64,000 bases of DNA, from contig NZ_CP068983.1 of NCBI RefSeq assembly GCF_016801025.1, forward strand, positions 1,426,001 through 1,490,000, written 5' to 3'. Shown one piece after another: positions 8,213-16,515 of the stretch (position 1 is the stretch's first letter; each line of letters opens with the position of its first letter). A program made the translations under genes and the position numbers. Origin of the DNA: Paradevosia shaoguanensis (GTDB lineage: Bacteria; Pseudomonadota; Alphaproteobacteria; Rhizobiales; Devosiaceae). Under the pieces are notes generated by a model, which was given only the letters and a program-made list of their open reading frames with translations, was not told the DNA's origin and searched no databases.

Positions 8213-8785
8213 TTGGCCCGGGACCAACTGATCACCTCCCTGGATCTGTTCGTACGGGATAAGGCGCCATGGTCTGTGCAGGCGTTGGCGTGCGGAGGCT
8301 GCGAGCTAATGGAGGGTATTGCGCAGGCGGCGAACCTTCCTACGCTGTCCACGCACATCATCTCGGCATTTCCAGACGTGGACATGCGTAAGGTGAAGCG
8401 CCTTAGGAACCAGTATTGGAACGCGATCAAGCATTTCTATTCGCAGGATGGGAAGACGCCGCGAGACGATGAGGAACTCCTCGCGGACTTCAGCGACGTG
8501 GCCAATGACGCCGTCCTTTTTGAGGGGTGGCTAGACTATCTTCAGGTTGTGGGCCGACTCCCTGTTAGCGCTCAGGTTTTCCAGCTCTGGTGGTATGCGA
8601 TGAATGAAGAGCGAATGACCCCAGAGACCGACCCGACTCCCTTCAGGAAAGCCTTCCCCGACATCCGTCGACGGCAACGGACCGAGCAAAAACGCATGCT
8701 TCGCAGAGCGATTGAGCGCTATCGCGGCAATGAGGAAATACTGCGCGACCCACGCACTGAGCCACACTACTTGAGTGGCGACTAA
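8213..8785 (+). CDS. Hypothetical protein (low-G+C island)
   Basis: About 190 residues, family not recognised with certainty. The N-terminus (ARDQLITSLDLFVRDKAPWS, then an alpha-helical ALACGGCELMEGIAQ) faintly resembles a widespread group of small bacterial proteins of unknown function in which such a helix is followed by a region like RNQYWNAIKHFYSQ. The C-terminus is Arg-rich (RRRQRTEQKRMLRRAIERY). No signal peptide or membrane segment is visible. The start is uncertain: TTG at 8213, or CTG at 8195 behind AGGGGG. Sampled G+C is about 50-58% against 65% nearby, suggesting acquisition. It is convergent with the gene at 8802, with a 16-base gap. Confidence 0.65.
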   Translation: MARDQLITSLDLFVRDKAPWSVQALACGGCELMEGIAQAANLPTLSTHIISAFPDVDMRKVKRLRNQYWNAIKHFYSQDGKTPRDDEELLADFSDVANDAVLFEGWLDYLQVVGRLPVSAQVFQLWWYAMNEERMTPETDPTPFRKAFPDIRRRQRTEQKRMLRRAIERYRGNEEILRDPRTEPHYLSGD

Positions 8786-8801
8786 TCCGCCGCGCGGCTT
8801 C

Positions 8802-9473
8802 TTAGTACTCGCGACGTAGTTTGTCCCAGTCGTCTAATGCGGCTCGGTAACGCCTGACGAGAACGGTCCGCTCATCGCCTTGCAGTGGAACGTCGGCTGC
8901 GCCTTGCGAGTTTGCTCGAATCACGTCGAGAACCCTCATGTCCTGCACACCGTAAATACTGCCAAGCGCCTCAGTCAGCGCCCATAGCGCTAACCTGGTC
9001 CCTTCGTCGGGCAACGCAGGTTTTTCGCTGAAATACGGGTAAATTAGCCGGTGGAAGTCTGGACCGCTTCCTAAAGCGAGCACGCTCTCCACCTTGATGG
9101 TGCAACCTAGTTCGGTAACCGCCACACGCGTGTTAGCCGGTGGCGGCATTGGCTCGATAGGTTCATTTCTCCAGCGGCGCTTGTCTTCCCACCATCGCAG
9201 AAAACCATTGGTCAGCTCAGGGTAGAGACGCGCTCGCTTGCCGTCGGCAGCGATCCTCGCTTTCGTCCGCTCTCGGAGATCGACAGCGCCCAAGACGTGG
9301 TCTTTTGCATCGCGCCAGAATGGCCCGTAGAAGTCGCCGCCTGTGCTAGAACTTCCTCCTGCCTCCTTATGCATTTGAGACCTGATATCATCTCGCAACA
9401 TTTTCACCCTGAGGTTGTCAGGGGCGTAAAATACCGTAAGCAGTTTCCTTAGATGCACTACCTTGAATGACAT
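8802..9473 (-). CDS. Hypothetical protein (low-G+C island)
   Basis: A 223-residue soluble protein that I cannot place in a named family. It opens MSFKVVHLRKLLTVFYAP and contains GGDFYGPFWRDAKDHVLG, followed by an aromatic and basic stretch, FLRWWEDKRRWRNEP. These Trp/Arg-rich segments look like conserved cores but suggest no catalytic motif. It shares the lower G+C and more AT-rich codon use of the convergent gene at 8213. The two probably arrived together between polA and the LacI-type regulator. An AT-rich upstream region with a near-palindrome (9586-9603) may be its control region. Confidence 0.65.
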   Translation of the reverse strand: MSFKVVHLRKLLTVFYAPDNLRVKMLRDDIRSQMHKEAGGSSSTGGDFYGPFWRDAKDHVLGAVDLRERTKARIAADGKRARLYPELTNGFLRWWEDKRRWRNEPIEPMPPPANTRVAVTELGCTIKVESVLALGSGPDFHRLIYPYFSEKPALPDEGTRLALWALTEALGSIYGVQDMRVLDVIRANSQGAADVPLQGDERTVLVRRYRAALDDWDKLRREY

Positions 9474-9585
9474 TCGTCTACTCGCAAAGCATCATGAATT
9501 TCATTTTGCTAGTACGAGTCGCCAATAAATGTCTATGACGATGACCGTATTTGCCTCGCCTCAAGGAACCACACGGCCCCTGCTT

Positions 9586-9603
9586 CTAATAATGCAATAT
9601 TAG
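9586..9603. promoter_or_regulatory. Near-palindromic AT-rich site upstream of the island gene
   Basis: CTAATAATGCAATATTAG is palindromic at 16 of 18 positions and centred on TGCA. It lies in the 183-base AT-rich gap (9474-9656), about 115 bases upstream of the 8802-9473 gene, and just beyond the 3' end of the LacI-family gene. It could be an operator or part of a terminator. No function can be read from sequence alone. Confidence 0.3.
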
Positions 9604-9656
9604 TGAAGCAATGGCGCCGCCCATCACCTGATGGCATTTGTGCCCGCGTCGACTAC

Positions 9657-10700
9657 TTACCGCCAATCCACCCGCGGCTTATCCAGCCATTGCAGATCCT
9701 CTGCCGGCTCGCCCGCTATGCGCCGCAGCAGCAACTTTCCCATCTGCTCGCCGGCGAGGGCGGTGTCTTCGTAGATGGCGTCTACTTTCGGGCGGACCAG
9801 GGAGAAGATGCCGGAGGTCTGCTTAGCAACGACGTCGATGTCCTGGCCGATGGATTTGCCGGCGTCGGTGATGCCGGCCATGACGGCGAGGGCGGCGGCG
9901 TCGCCGGAGCAGATGAAGCCGTCGGGGGCGCCGGGTTTGCCGAGGCGGGCGATGACGCGGGTGCGGATGTCTTCGGCGGCGTTGTCCAGCGTCAGGCCGT
10001 CATCGATCTCATGAGCGACGCCGCCCTCCTTGACCGCCGCCAGGAACCCGCCGCGCAAATGGTTGCCGAAGGTGAACTTTGTGGGCGGCAGGATGATGGT
10101 GAGCTTGCGCCGGCCCTTGGAGATGAGGCGCCTGGCCGCCGCATAGGCGAAGGCGTAATTGTCGTAATCGACATAGGGATGCGCCACGGGCAGCTCGGTG
10201 CGGCCGTGCGAGACGAAGGCAAAATTCTGGTCGAGGCAGAGCTTTACCCGCGCATCCTGAGGTTCCGTGCGCGAGAAGATGATGCCATCGGCCATGCGGT
10301 TGCGCATGATGTGGCGGATGGGATCGAGCGGGCTGTCGCCGACGAAATTGGGCGTGATGACCAGGTGATAGGCCGTGCCGCGCAAGGCCGCGGTGAGACC
10401 GTTGACCATGGATTGGCCGAACCCCAGGATTTCGTCATGCGGATCGAGGATCAGCGAAATGACGTGGGTGCGCCCGGTCTTGAGGCGCAGCGCGGCGCGA
10501 TCAGGGAGATAGCCGATTTCGGCCGCGATCTTCTGGACGCGCTCGCGGGTTTCCTGGCTGAGCTCGGGAGCATTGTTGAGGGCGCGCGAAATGGTGGTGA
10601 CGGCGAGCCCGGTCATTTCGGCTATGGTGCGCAGCGTGGGCTTGCCTGAGGGCGGCATGCCGCGCCTGCGCTTGGTCTCGCGCTGATCCGATTCCGACAC
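9657..10700 (-). CDS. LacI family transcriptional regulator
   Basis: A sugar-responsive repressor or activator of about 347 residues. Near the N-terminus is the LacI helix-turn-helix (PTLRTIAEMTGLAVTTISRA) with the hinge helix NNAPELSQETRERVQKIAAE. The rest is a periplasmic-binding-protein-like ligand domain (THVISLILDPHDEILGFGQS and later GFICSGDAAALAVMAGI). The GTG at 10700 is preceded by GGAGG at 10 bases, which beats the upstream ATG at 10793 giving 31 atypical residues. A perfect LacI-type operator lies 80 bases upstream, suggesting autoregulation. No transporter or catabolic operon adjoins it apart from the rhamnose locus, which has its own DeoR-type regulator, so its target genes are unknown. 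Confidence 0.9.
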   Translation of the reverse strand: MSESDQRETKRRRGMPPSGKPTLRTIAEMTGLAVTTISRALNNAPELSQETRERVQKIAAEIGYLPDRAALRLKTGRTHVISLILDPHDEILGFGQSMVNGLTAALRGTAYHLVITPNFVGDSPLDPIRHIMRNRMADGIIFSRTEPQDARVKLCLDQNFAFVSHGRTELPVAHPYVDYDNYAFAYAAARRLISKGRRKLTIILPPTKFTFGNHLRGGFLAAVKEGGVAHEIDDGLTLDNAAEDIRTRVIARLGKPGAPDGFICSGDAAALAVMAGITDAGKSIGQDIDVVAKQTSGIFSLVRPKVDAIYEDTALAGEQMGKLLLRRIAGEPAEDLQWLDKPRVDWR

Positions 10701-11241
10701 CTTCGAATTTCCTCCAGATGGGCCATCCCCGAGAAGGCCCAACATCTCGATCCGCCAGCCCGGCACCACACCAGAAGCCGCAATCGATTGCAATAAGCAC
10801 GCCTGCGGCTCAATGCGCCTTTCGTCTAGGCCGGATGGCGGGCGTTTCGCCCCGCCATTCCGAAGGAAACGGATGTTCCGTTTTTCCTGACTGGATTGGT
10901 AGATTTAAGCTCGCCAAATTCGCCCGACTCCCCTAATGTGGCTTTCGTCGGGCCCGCTGCGCGATTTCTTCAAAAGTCTGATTGCGTTGCGGCCTTGAAC
11001 TTGCCAAAGTGGCATCCGATATCAACGCGACCAACGGACGGAGGCGGAACATGAAATTGTTGTCAGTTCAGCATCACGGTCTTCGTCGCGTAGCAAAACT
11101 CCAAGCCCGAACCCGAATTACGGTAGCGGGCGCCGTATCGTGGTGTAGCCGATCCAAACGAATGTGACCCCTCGTCACTAGATCGTCTTCCAAATCCGAT
11201 ACTGGCACCACGTCCCTCAAGCGGCGTGAGTGGAGTTTATT
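10701..11241. other. Long intergenic region between divergent regulator and small gene
   Basis: A 541-base non-coding region. It holds the LacI-type operator at 10780-10791 and a hairpin at 10833-10860 (stem ATGGCGGG/CCCGCCAT). A second short hairpin with a T-run follows at 10864-10888. An inverted pair TGCCA/TGGCA lies at 11002-11014. A 38-codon open frame at 11051-11167 has GGAGG before its ATG but no recognisable protein character. I see no RNA gene. Confidence 0.5.
10780..10791. promoter_or_regulatory. LacI-family operator
   Basis: GCAATCGATTGC is a perfect 12-bp palindrome containing the LacI-family core AANCGNTT with the central CG that these proteins contact through the hinge helix. 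It lies 80 bases upstream of the LacI-type gene start and is probably its own binding site. The identity of the binding protein is inferred from proximity. Confidence 0.6.
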
Positions 11242-11472
11242 ATGCAGCAGCCAAAGTTTTCCAAGTCCACGGCCCAGCGGCCGATCGTCATCGAAGTTTC
11301 TGGGGAACCCCTGGGTGTCGTCGTGCCTGAGGCCGAGGGCTTCAAGTTCCTTGCCGTCAAGTTCCCGGTGTTCGGGATCGACGGGCACACCTTCGAGACG
11401 GTCGAGGAAGCCCGCATCGCGGCCAGCGAAATTGCCGGAAAGACCGGCGATTTCGGCGACGACCTGCTCTGA
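11242..11472 (+). CDS. Small hypothetical protein
   Basis: A 76-residue acidic soluble protein with no family I recognise. It begins MQQPKFSKSTAQRPIVIEVS and runs through alternating hydrophobic segments (PLGVVVPEAEGFKFLAVKF, TVEEARIAASEIAG), giving a likely small alpha/beta fold. The ATG at 11242 has GGAG 6 bases upstream; a GTG at 11230 is in frame. G+C is normal for the genome. It ends 2 bases from the stop of rhaK on the opposite strand, with no terminator between. It may belong to the LacI-type regulon. Confidence 0.6.
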   Translation: MQQPKFSKSTAQRPIVIEVSGEPLGVVVPEAEGFKFLAVKFPVFGIDGHTFETVEEARIAASEIAGKTGDFGDDLL

Positions 11473-11474
11473 CC

Positions 11475-12845
11475 CTATGAATTGAGGGCCTGGCGCCAGC
11501 GCCAGGCGTAACGGGTCATGTCCGGATCGGCGTTGAGTTCCCTGTTCTCGATTTCGTGCCCGTCCTCCATCCGCGCCAGCATGGCAGCGCCGATGGCGGT
11601 ACCGGTCGCACTGCCCTGGCTGGCGATGACCGGCCGGCACGCTGCCGATTCCAGCATGCGCAAATAGGCGTGGTTGGCCGCGAACGGCCCTTCGACCACG
11701 ATATCGCCCTCCGCCCCCGCCAGAGCCAGGCATTCGGCGGTCATCAAAGCCAGATAGAACGACACCACGGCAAAAGCCGTCTCGTCATCCAGCGCCTCGC
11801 GCGGATGCGTCCAGCGCGCCTTGCGCTGCGGAAAGGGGCCGGAGCCCTCGACGACAGAGGGTAGCAGCATGATGGCGTCGTCGATGACGCGCTGCATGGT
11901 TTCGTCCGATGGGTTCGCCTCGCGGCCTTCGGTCAAAAGCGAGAATTCGCGGCCGCCCATGAAGCGGGCCGAGGGCACCGGCTTGCCGAAGGCATCGATA
12001 TTAGCGAGGCAATCGCGGTGGGCATCAAGGTGCATGAGGTCGCCGCCCGGCGCCGCGACGATGACCCAGGTGCCGGTGGAGACCACGGCAAAGGGCGGCG
12101 TGCGCGAGAGCAGGTGCGGCAGCAGCGAGGCGTTGGAATCGTGAATGCCTGAGTAGACCGGCAGGCCGGGGCGGACGCCCAGTTCGGCTGCGAGTTCGGG
12201 CTTGATGGGGCCCAAGGGATCGAAGGCGGGGAGGACTTCGGGCATCTTGTCGAGCCAGCCCTGGCGGACGACGAGATCGGAATAGAGATCGGTCTCGAAA
12301 TTCCAGAGATCGGTGTGGCAGCCGAGCGAGGTGATTTCGGAAGCGGCGACGCCGGTGAGACGAAAGCTCCAATATTGCGGATAGGGCAGGATCCACTGGG
12401 TGCGGGCGAAGGCCTCGGGGAATTTTTTCGCCTGCCAGAAGAGCTGTTTACCGAGGTTCAGGCCACCGGGGAGCGGGGGCGTGAAGCTCGTTGCGAAGGG
12501 CGGGCGGATGGCGGCGTATTCGGCGTCGAACTCGTCGGGGCCGGCATATTCGTAATCGAGGACCGGTAAGGCCAGGTCGCCATTTTCATCGACCAGCGCC
12601 GCGCAGGCGCCGTGGGTGGTGACGCTCAGGGCCTCGAGCGGGTGCTTGGCATCGAGCTCGGCGATTGCGGCGGAGAGGAATTGCCAGAGCGCATCGATGT
12701 CGAAATGGGGATAGAGGCCATCGCGCAGGACGGTATTGGGCGTCTTGCGGACGGCGACTTCGGAGCGTGTTTCGAGATCGACCACCGCGAATTTCGCGTT
12801 GGTCTTGCCGATATCGATGACGCCGATGAACCGTTTGCCGCTCAC
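11475..12845 (-). CDS. rhaK: L-rhamnulose kinase, FGGY family
   Basis: A 456-residue sugar kinase of the FGGY family that uses ATP to phosphorylate rhamnulose to rhamnulose 1-phosphate. The N-terminal phosphate loop is DIGKTNAKFAVVD (residues about 10-22). The C-terminal ATPase half contains GIHDSNASLLPHLL and VVSTGTWVIVAAPGG. It resembles the rhizobial RhaK group more than the enterobacterial RhaB. The GTG start overlaps the rhaQ stop as GTGA, so the two are translationally coupled. It is the last gene of the rhaRSTPQK transcript. In rhizobia RhaK also influences uptake by the transporter, a known family trait not visible in sequence. Confidence 0.92.
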   Translation of the reverse strand: MSGKRFIGVIDIGKTNAKFAVVDLETRSEVAVRKTPNTVLRDGLYPHFDIDALWQFLSAAIAELDAKHPLEALSVTTHGACAALVDENGDLALPVLDYEYAGPDEFDAEYAAIRPPFATSFTPPLPGGLNLGKQLFWQAKKFPEAFARTQWILPYPQYWSFRLTGVAASEITSLGCHTDLWNFETDLYSDLVVRQGWLDKMPEVLPAFDPLGPIKPELAAELGVRPGLPVYSGIHDSNASLLPHLLSRTPPFAVVSTGTWVIVAAPGGDLMHLDAHRDCLANIDAFGKPVPSARFMGGREFSLLTEGREANPSDETMQRVIDDAIMLLPSVVEGSGPFPQRKARWTHPREALDDETAFAVVSFYLALMTAECLALAGAEGDIVVEGPFAANHAYLRMLESAACRPVIASQGSATGTAIGAAMLARMEDGHEIENRELNADPDMTRYAWRWRQALNS

Positions 12846-13840
12846 GCGCGGCTCCGCTTGAGCATGCCATAGACGATCGGCAGCGCGATCACGAGGATGA
12901 GCAGCGCGCCGATGAAGATAGACATGACGATGCCGGGGACGTTGAGAAGCCCGAGGCCGAAGGTGACGAGGCCCATGATGAAGGCGGCGATGACGACGCC
13001 CAGGATCGAGCCCGATCCCCCCAGAATGTTGACGCCGCCGAGTACGACCATGGTGATCACCTCAAGTTCCCAACCCTGCGCGATCGAGGGCCGAGTCGAG
13101 CCCAGCCGGCTGGTGAGGAGGACCGAGGCAATGCCGCTCATCAGGCCGGTGAGGCAGAAGAGCGTAAAGCGGATGCGGTCGACCCTCACCCCCGAAAAGC
13201 GCGAGGCGACCGGATTGTTCCCGATGGCGAAGACCCGCCGTCCGAAATTGGTCCGGTGCAGGAGGAAATAGTAGAGCAGCGCGCAGACGAGGAACAGCAC
13301 CAGCTCGAACGAAACCACCCACCAGACATAGCCCTGACCGAAGAAGGCGAAGCTTTCCGGGTAACCCTTGAAAGCCTGGTCGCCCAGGATGATGAAGGAG
13401 AGGCCGCGGAAAAGGCTCATCGTGCCGATAGTGACGACGATGGACGGCAGCTTGAGCCCGGTGACCAGGAAGCCGTTGAAGGCGCCGCAGACGAGGCCCG
13501 TGGCAATGCCGATGGCGACGAGGCCGGGCGTATCGACGCCGACCTGCAAGGCCAGGCCCATCATGGTGGAGGCGAGCGCGATGATGGCGGCGACGGAGAG
13601 ATCGATCTCGCCGGCGATGATGAGCAGCGCCATGGCCAGCGCTATGAGGGCCTTTTCGGTGAAGTTGAAGGTGAGGTCCGAAAGGCTCCAGGCGTTGAGG
13701 AAATAGGGCGAGGCGAAGGAGTTGACGATGAAGATGGCGATGGCCACCAGGATCAGCAGCGCTTCCCAGGAGAAAAGGGCCGAGCGCAGCGGGGAGTCGA
13801 GGCGGTTGGGGATGTGGCGGGGGGTTGGGGTTTCGGTCAC
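12842..13840 (-). CDS. rhaQ: Rhamnose ABC transporter permease
   Basis: An inner-membrane permease of about 332 residues with 8-10 hydrophobic segments, of the ribose/xylose (RbsC-like) group. Examples are ALLILVAIAIFIVNSFASPY and LIALAMALLIIAGEIDLSVA; EIDLSVAAI is a conserved piece of this family. The open frame extends 34 codons upstream through the inverted repeat at 13872-13988. GTG at 13840, behind GAGGG, is a better start. It pairs with the second permease, the ATPase RhaT and the binding protein RhaS. The rhaP/rhaQ assignment follows operon order and could be exchanged. Confidence 0.88.
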   Translation of the reverse strand: MTETPTPRHIPNRLDSPLRSALFSWEALLILVAIAIFIVNSFASPYFLNAWSLSDLTFNFTEKALIALAMALLIIAGEIDLSVAAIIALASTMMGLALQVGVDTPGLVAIGIATGLVCGAFNGFLVTGLKLPSIVVTIGTMSLFRGLSFIILGDQAFKGYPESFAFFGQGYVWWVVSFELVLFLVCALLYYFLLHRTNFGRRVFAIGNNPVASRFSGVRVDRIRFTLFCLTGLMSGIASVLLTSRLGSTRPSIAQGWELEVITMVVLGGVNILGGSGSILGVVIAAFIMGLVTFGLGLLNVPGIVMSIFIGALLILVIALPIVYGMLKRSRA

Positions 13841-13871
13841 TTCATCGACCCTCGCGGGAGTGCGGGGCTCA

Positions 13872-13988
13872 CCCCCCTCCCAGCCTCCCCCGCAAGGGGG
13901 GAGGTGCTGACCGCGCTTGTGGGACGTTTGGTGAGCAAGCAACTGGATCGAAACACCTCCCCCCTTGCGGGGGAGGCTGGGAGGGGGG
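13872..13988. repeat. Perfect 35-bp inverted repeat between the two rha permease genes (family B, copy 1)
   Basis: Bases 13872-13906 are the exact reverse complement of 13954-13988, separated by a 47-base loop. Each arm itself contains a small hairpin, CCCCCGCAAGGGGG. The element fills most of the 165-base gap between the permease genes. Related but diverged copies lie at 16516-16616 and 20803-20894. As RNA it would form a very stable stem inside the transport operon. Confidence 0.85.
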
Positions 13989-14005
13989 TAGCCGCAAATA
14001 CCAAG

Positions 14006-14989
14006 CTAACCATTCGTCCCCTCCACGCTCTTGAGGATAATCCGGCCGTGCTTACGCTCGCTGCGGGCGTTGAAGATCACCGCCAGGATGATGGCGGTGC
14101 CGGAGATGGCCATCTGCCAGAATGGAGAAATGTTGATGACCGGCAAAGCCGAGTTGATAACGCCCAGGAACAATGCACCCAGCGCCGCGCCGAAGGCGGT
14201 GCCGATGCCGCCGGCGATGGAGACGCCGCCGATGACGCAGGCGGCGATGATGTTGAGCTCGTAGCCGTTGGCGATTTCCACCGAGGCGATGACGTAGCGG
14301 GACACCCAGAGATAGCCGCAGAGGCCGGCAATGGCGCCCGAGAGGCAGAAGGCGATGAACTTGGTGCGGCCGACATCGATGCCGGCATAGACGGCGGCGG
14401 TGGGGTTGATGCCGATGGCATAGAGGGCGCGGCCGATATTGGTGCGGGTCATGAGCACGATGAAGGCGATGAGGATCGCAATCGCGAACCAGGAGAGCAG
14501 CGGCAGGCCGAGAAAAGCCCAGCGGGTGAGGCCGATGAAATCGGCGCTCATCTGGTCGGCATTGACCCATTTGCCCCCGGAAACGAGGAACGTGGTGCCG
14601 CGATAGATGGTGAGGGTGCCGAGCGTCACCACGATTGCCGGGATGTTGAGTTTCCAGACCAGCACGCCGTTGAAGGCGCCGAGCCCGAGGCCGATGAGGG
14701 CGGCGAGGACCAGTAGGAGTGGGACCGGGAAGGTCGGAAACGCGGCGTTGATCATGGCGACGATCATGCCGGTGAGGGCGAGGTTCGCGGCCATGGAAAG
14801 ATCGATCGAGCGCGTGAGGATCACGGCCATCTGGCCCATGGCAAGGATGAGGAGGAGCGAGGTGTTGTTGAACACATCGAGGAGGTTGGCGGGGCTGGCA
14901 TAGGTCGGGCGGCGCAGGGCGACGCCGGCGACAAGCACGATTATGGCGATGGAGAGCCAGATTTCGCGGTAGCGCAGGAGCGTCTTCAT
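14006..14989 (-). CDS. rhaP: Rhamnose ABC transporter permease
   Basis: A 327-residue polytopic inner-membrane protein of the RbsC-like permease family, partner of the neighbouring permease. Hydrophobic segments include IWLSIAIIVLVAGVALR, LLLILAMGQMAVILTRSIDL and VVTLGTLTIYRGTTFLVSG; RSIDLSMAANLALTG is the family's cytoplasmic-loop region. The ATG overlaps the rhaT stop as ATGA, so translation is coupled to the ATPase. Downstream, the 35-bp inverted repeat separates it from rhaQ. With RhaT and RhaS it imports L-rhamnose (inferred from operon content). Confidence 0.9.
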   Translation of the reverse strand: MKTLLRYREIWLSIAIIVLVAGVALRRPTYASPANLLDVFNNTSLLLILAMGQMAVILTRSIDLSMAANLALTGMIVAMINAAFPTFPVPLLLVLAALIGLGLGAFNGVLVWKLNIPAIVVTLGTLTIYRGTTFLVSGGKWVNADQMSADFIGLTRWAFLGLPLLSWFAIAILIAFIVLMTRTNIGRALYAIGINPTAAVYAGIDVGRTKFIAFCLSGAIAGLCGYLWVSRYVIASVEIANGYELNIIAACVIGGVSIAGGIGTAFGAALGALFLGVINSALPVINISPFWQMAISGTAIILAVIFNARSERKHGRIILKSVEGTNG

Positions 14990-16491
14990 GCGGCTTCTTC
15001 CGTGATGCCGGCGGCGGCGCGCACCAGCGTTTCGGGCGTCAGGCCCTTGTTGTCGAACTCGGCCACCATGCGGCCCTCGCGCATGACGACGACGCGGTCG
15101 GACATGCCGAGGATTTCAGGGAGCTCGGAGGAGACCATGATGACCGCGAGGCCCTGCGCGACGAGCTCGCCCATGAATTGATGCACGGCGGCCTTCGAGC
15201 CGATGTCGATGCCCTTGGTGGGCTCATCGAGGATGATGACTTCGGGATGGGTGGCGAGCCATTTGGCGATGACCACCTTCTGCTGGTTGCCGCCGGAAAG
15301 CGTGCCGACGTCCTGGCTGAGCGAAGAGGCGCGCAGGTCGAGGCGCTCGGTATAGGTGCGCGCGAGCTTGAATTCTTCGGCGAGGCGCAGGACGCCGTTC
15401 TGCGAAGTGCGGCGGAGCGAGGGCAGCGAGACGTTCTCGAAGATCGGCATGCCGATGACGACGCCCTGCTTGCCGCGCTCCTCGGGCACATAGACGATGC
15501 CCTCGTCCACGGCCTCGGCGGGGGATTTGGGATCGACCACCTTGCCGTTGAGGGCGATGTGGCCGCGCGACGGCCGAGTGATGCCGAAGAGCGCCTGCAT
15601 CACCTCGCTGCGGCCGGCGCCGACAAGGCCGTAAAAGCCGAGTATCTCGCCCTTGCGCAGCTCGAAGCTGATGGCGTCGAATTCGGTGGGGTGGGAGAGG
15701 TCCGAAACTTTCAGCACCGGCGCGCCGATCTTGACCTCGCGCTCGGGGAAAATCTGATCGACGGAACGGCCGACCATGAGGCGGACGATCTCGCTCTGGC
15801 TGGTGTCCTTGATGAAGCCCTTGCCCACCTGCTCACCATCGCGGAAGACGGTGAAGCGGTCGGCGATGCGGTAGATTTCATCGAACTTGTGCGAGATGAA
15901 GAGCACGGCCTTGCCGTCCTCGCGCAGGAGGTCGATGAGGACGAAAAGGTCCTCGATTTCCTTCTGGCTGAGGGCTGCCGTCGGCTCGTCCATGATGACG
16001 ATCTGCGCGTCGATGGACATGGCGCGGGCGACGGCGACGAGGTGCCTATTGGCGATGCCGAGGTCCTTGAGCAGCATGTTAGCGTCGATATGTTTTGCGC
16101 CCATGTCGTCGAGAATGGCGCGGGCCTCCCGGCGCATGGTCGCCCAGTCGATGAGGCCGAGGCGGGTGCGGGGCACGTGTCCCAGAAAGATGTTTTCGGC
16201 GACGCTCATTTCGTCGAAGAGCACGGTTTCCTGGTGGATGGCGGTGATGCCGTGCTCGAAGGCGGCATGGGCGGTGGACAGCGAAACCGGCTTGCCGTCG
16301 ATGGCGATTTCGCCCGCATCGGGCTGGTAGATGCCGGTGAGGATTTTGACCAGGGTGGACTTGCCGGCGCCGTTCTCGCCGATGAGGGCGGTGACCTGGC
16401 CGGGGTAAAGTTCGAGCGACACGCCATTGAGCGCCCGGACGCCGGGGAAGCTCTTGGTGATGCCGGTTAGGGTCAGGGTGGGGTTGGTCAT
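14986..16491 (-). CDS. rhaT: Rhamnose ABC transporter ATP-binding protein (two ABC domains)
   Basis: A 501-residue fused double ATPase typical of RbsA-like sugar importers. The first domain has Walker A GENGAGKS (residues 38-45) and Walker B IVIMDEPTAALS, with a degenerate signature near LGIANRHLVAVARA. The second has GLVGAGRS, an intact LSGGNQQKVVIAKWL signature and IILDEPTKGID. One good and one degenerate site is normal for this group. This rhizobial RhaT is an ATPase, unrelated to the E. coli RhaT permease. It follows rhaS across an inverted repeat and overlaps rhaP by 4 bases. Confidence 0.93.
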   Translation of the reverse strand: MTNPTLTLTGITKSFPGVRALNGVSLELYPGQVTALIGENGAGKSTLVKILTGIYQPDAGEIAIDGKPVSLSTAHAAFEHGITAIHQETVLFDEMSVAENIFLGHVPRTRLGLIDWATMRREARAILDDMGAKHIDANMLLKDLGIANRHLVAVARAMSIDAQIVIMDEPTAALSQKEIEDLFVLIDLLREDGKAVLFISHKFDEIYRIADRFTVFRDGEQVGKGFIKDTSQSEIVRLMVGRSVDQIFPEREVKIGAPVLKVSDLSHPTEFDAISFELRKGEILGFYGLVGAGRSEVMQALFGITRPSRGHIALNGKVVDPKSPAEAVDEGIVYVPEERGKQGVVIGMPIFENVSLPSLRRTSQNGVLRLAEEFKLARTYTERLDLRASSLSQDVGTLSGGNQQKVVIAKWLATHPEVIILDEPTKGIDIGSKAAVHQFMGELVAQGLAVIMVSSELPEILGMSDRVVVMREGRMVAEFDNKGLTPETLVRAAAGITEEAA

Positions 16492-16515
16492 CTCAGGTTC
16501 GGCGTTGGTGGCTCA

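Noticed and set aside
8195-9473. Toxin-antitoxin system
   Set aside because: The two genes are convergent and of similar size (about 190 and 223 residues), without overlap, an antitoxin-like DNA-binding domain or a toxin motif.
11051-11167. 38-codon open frame with a GGAGG site upstream of the 76-residue gene
   Set aside because: Too short, with no recognisable protein features or conservation evidence; a leader peptide is possible but unsupported.
13868-13992. CRISPR-like or phage attachment repeat
   Set aside because: It is a two-armed inverted repeat without spacers, integrase or tRNA; better explained as an intergenic palindromic element.
13256-14716. Long plus-strand frame across the rhamnose permease genes
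   Set aside because: It is a Gly/Asp/Arg-rich antisense artefact across two well-supported permeases and their repeat.
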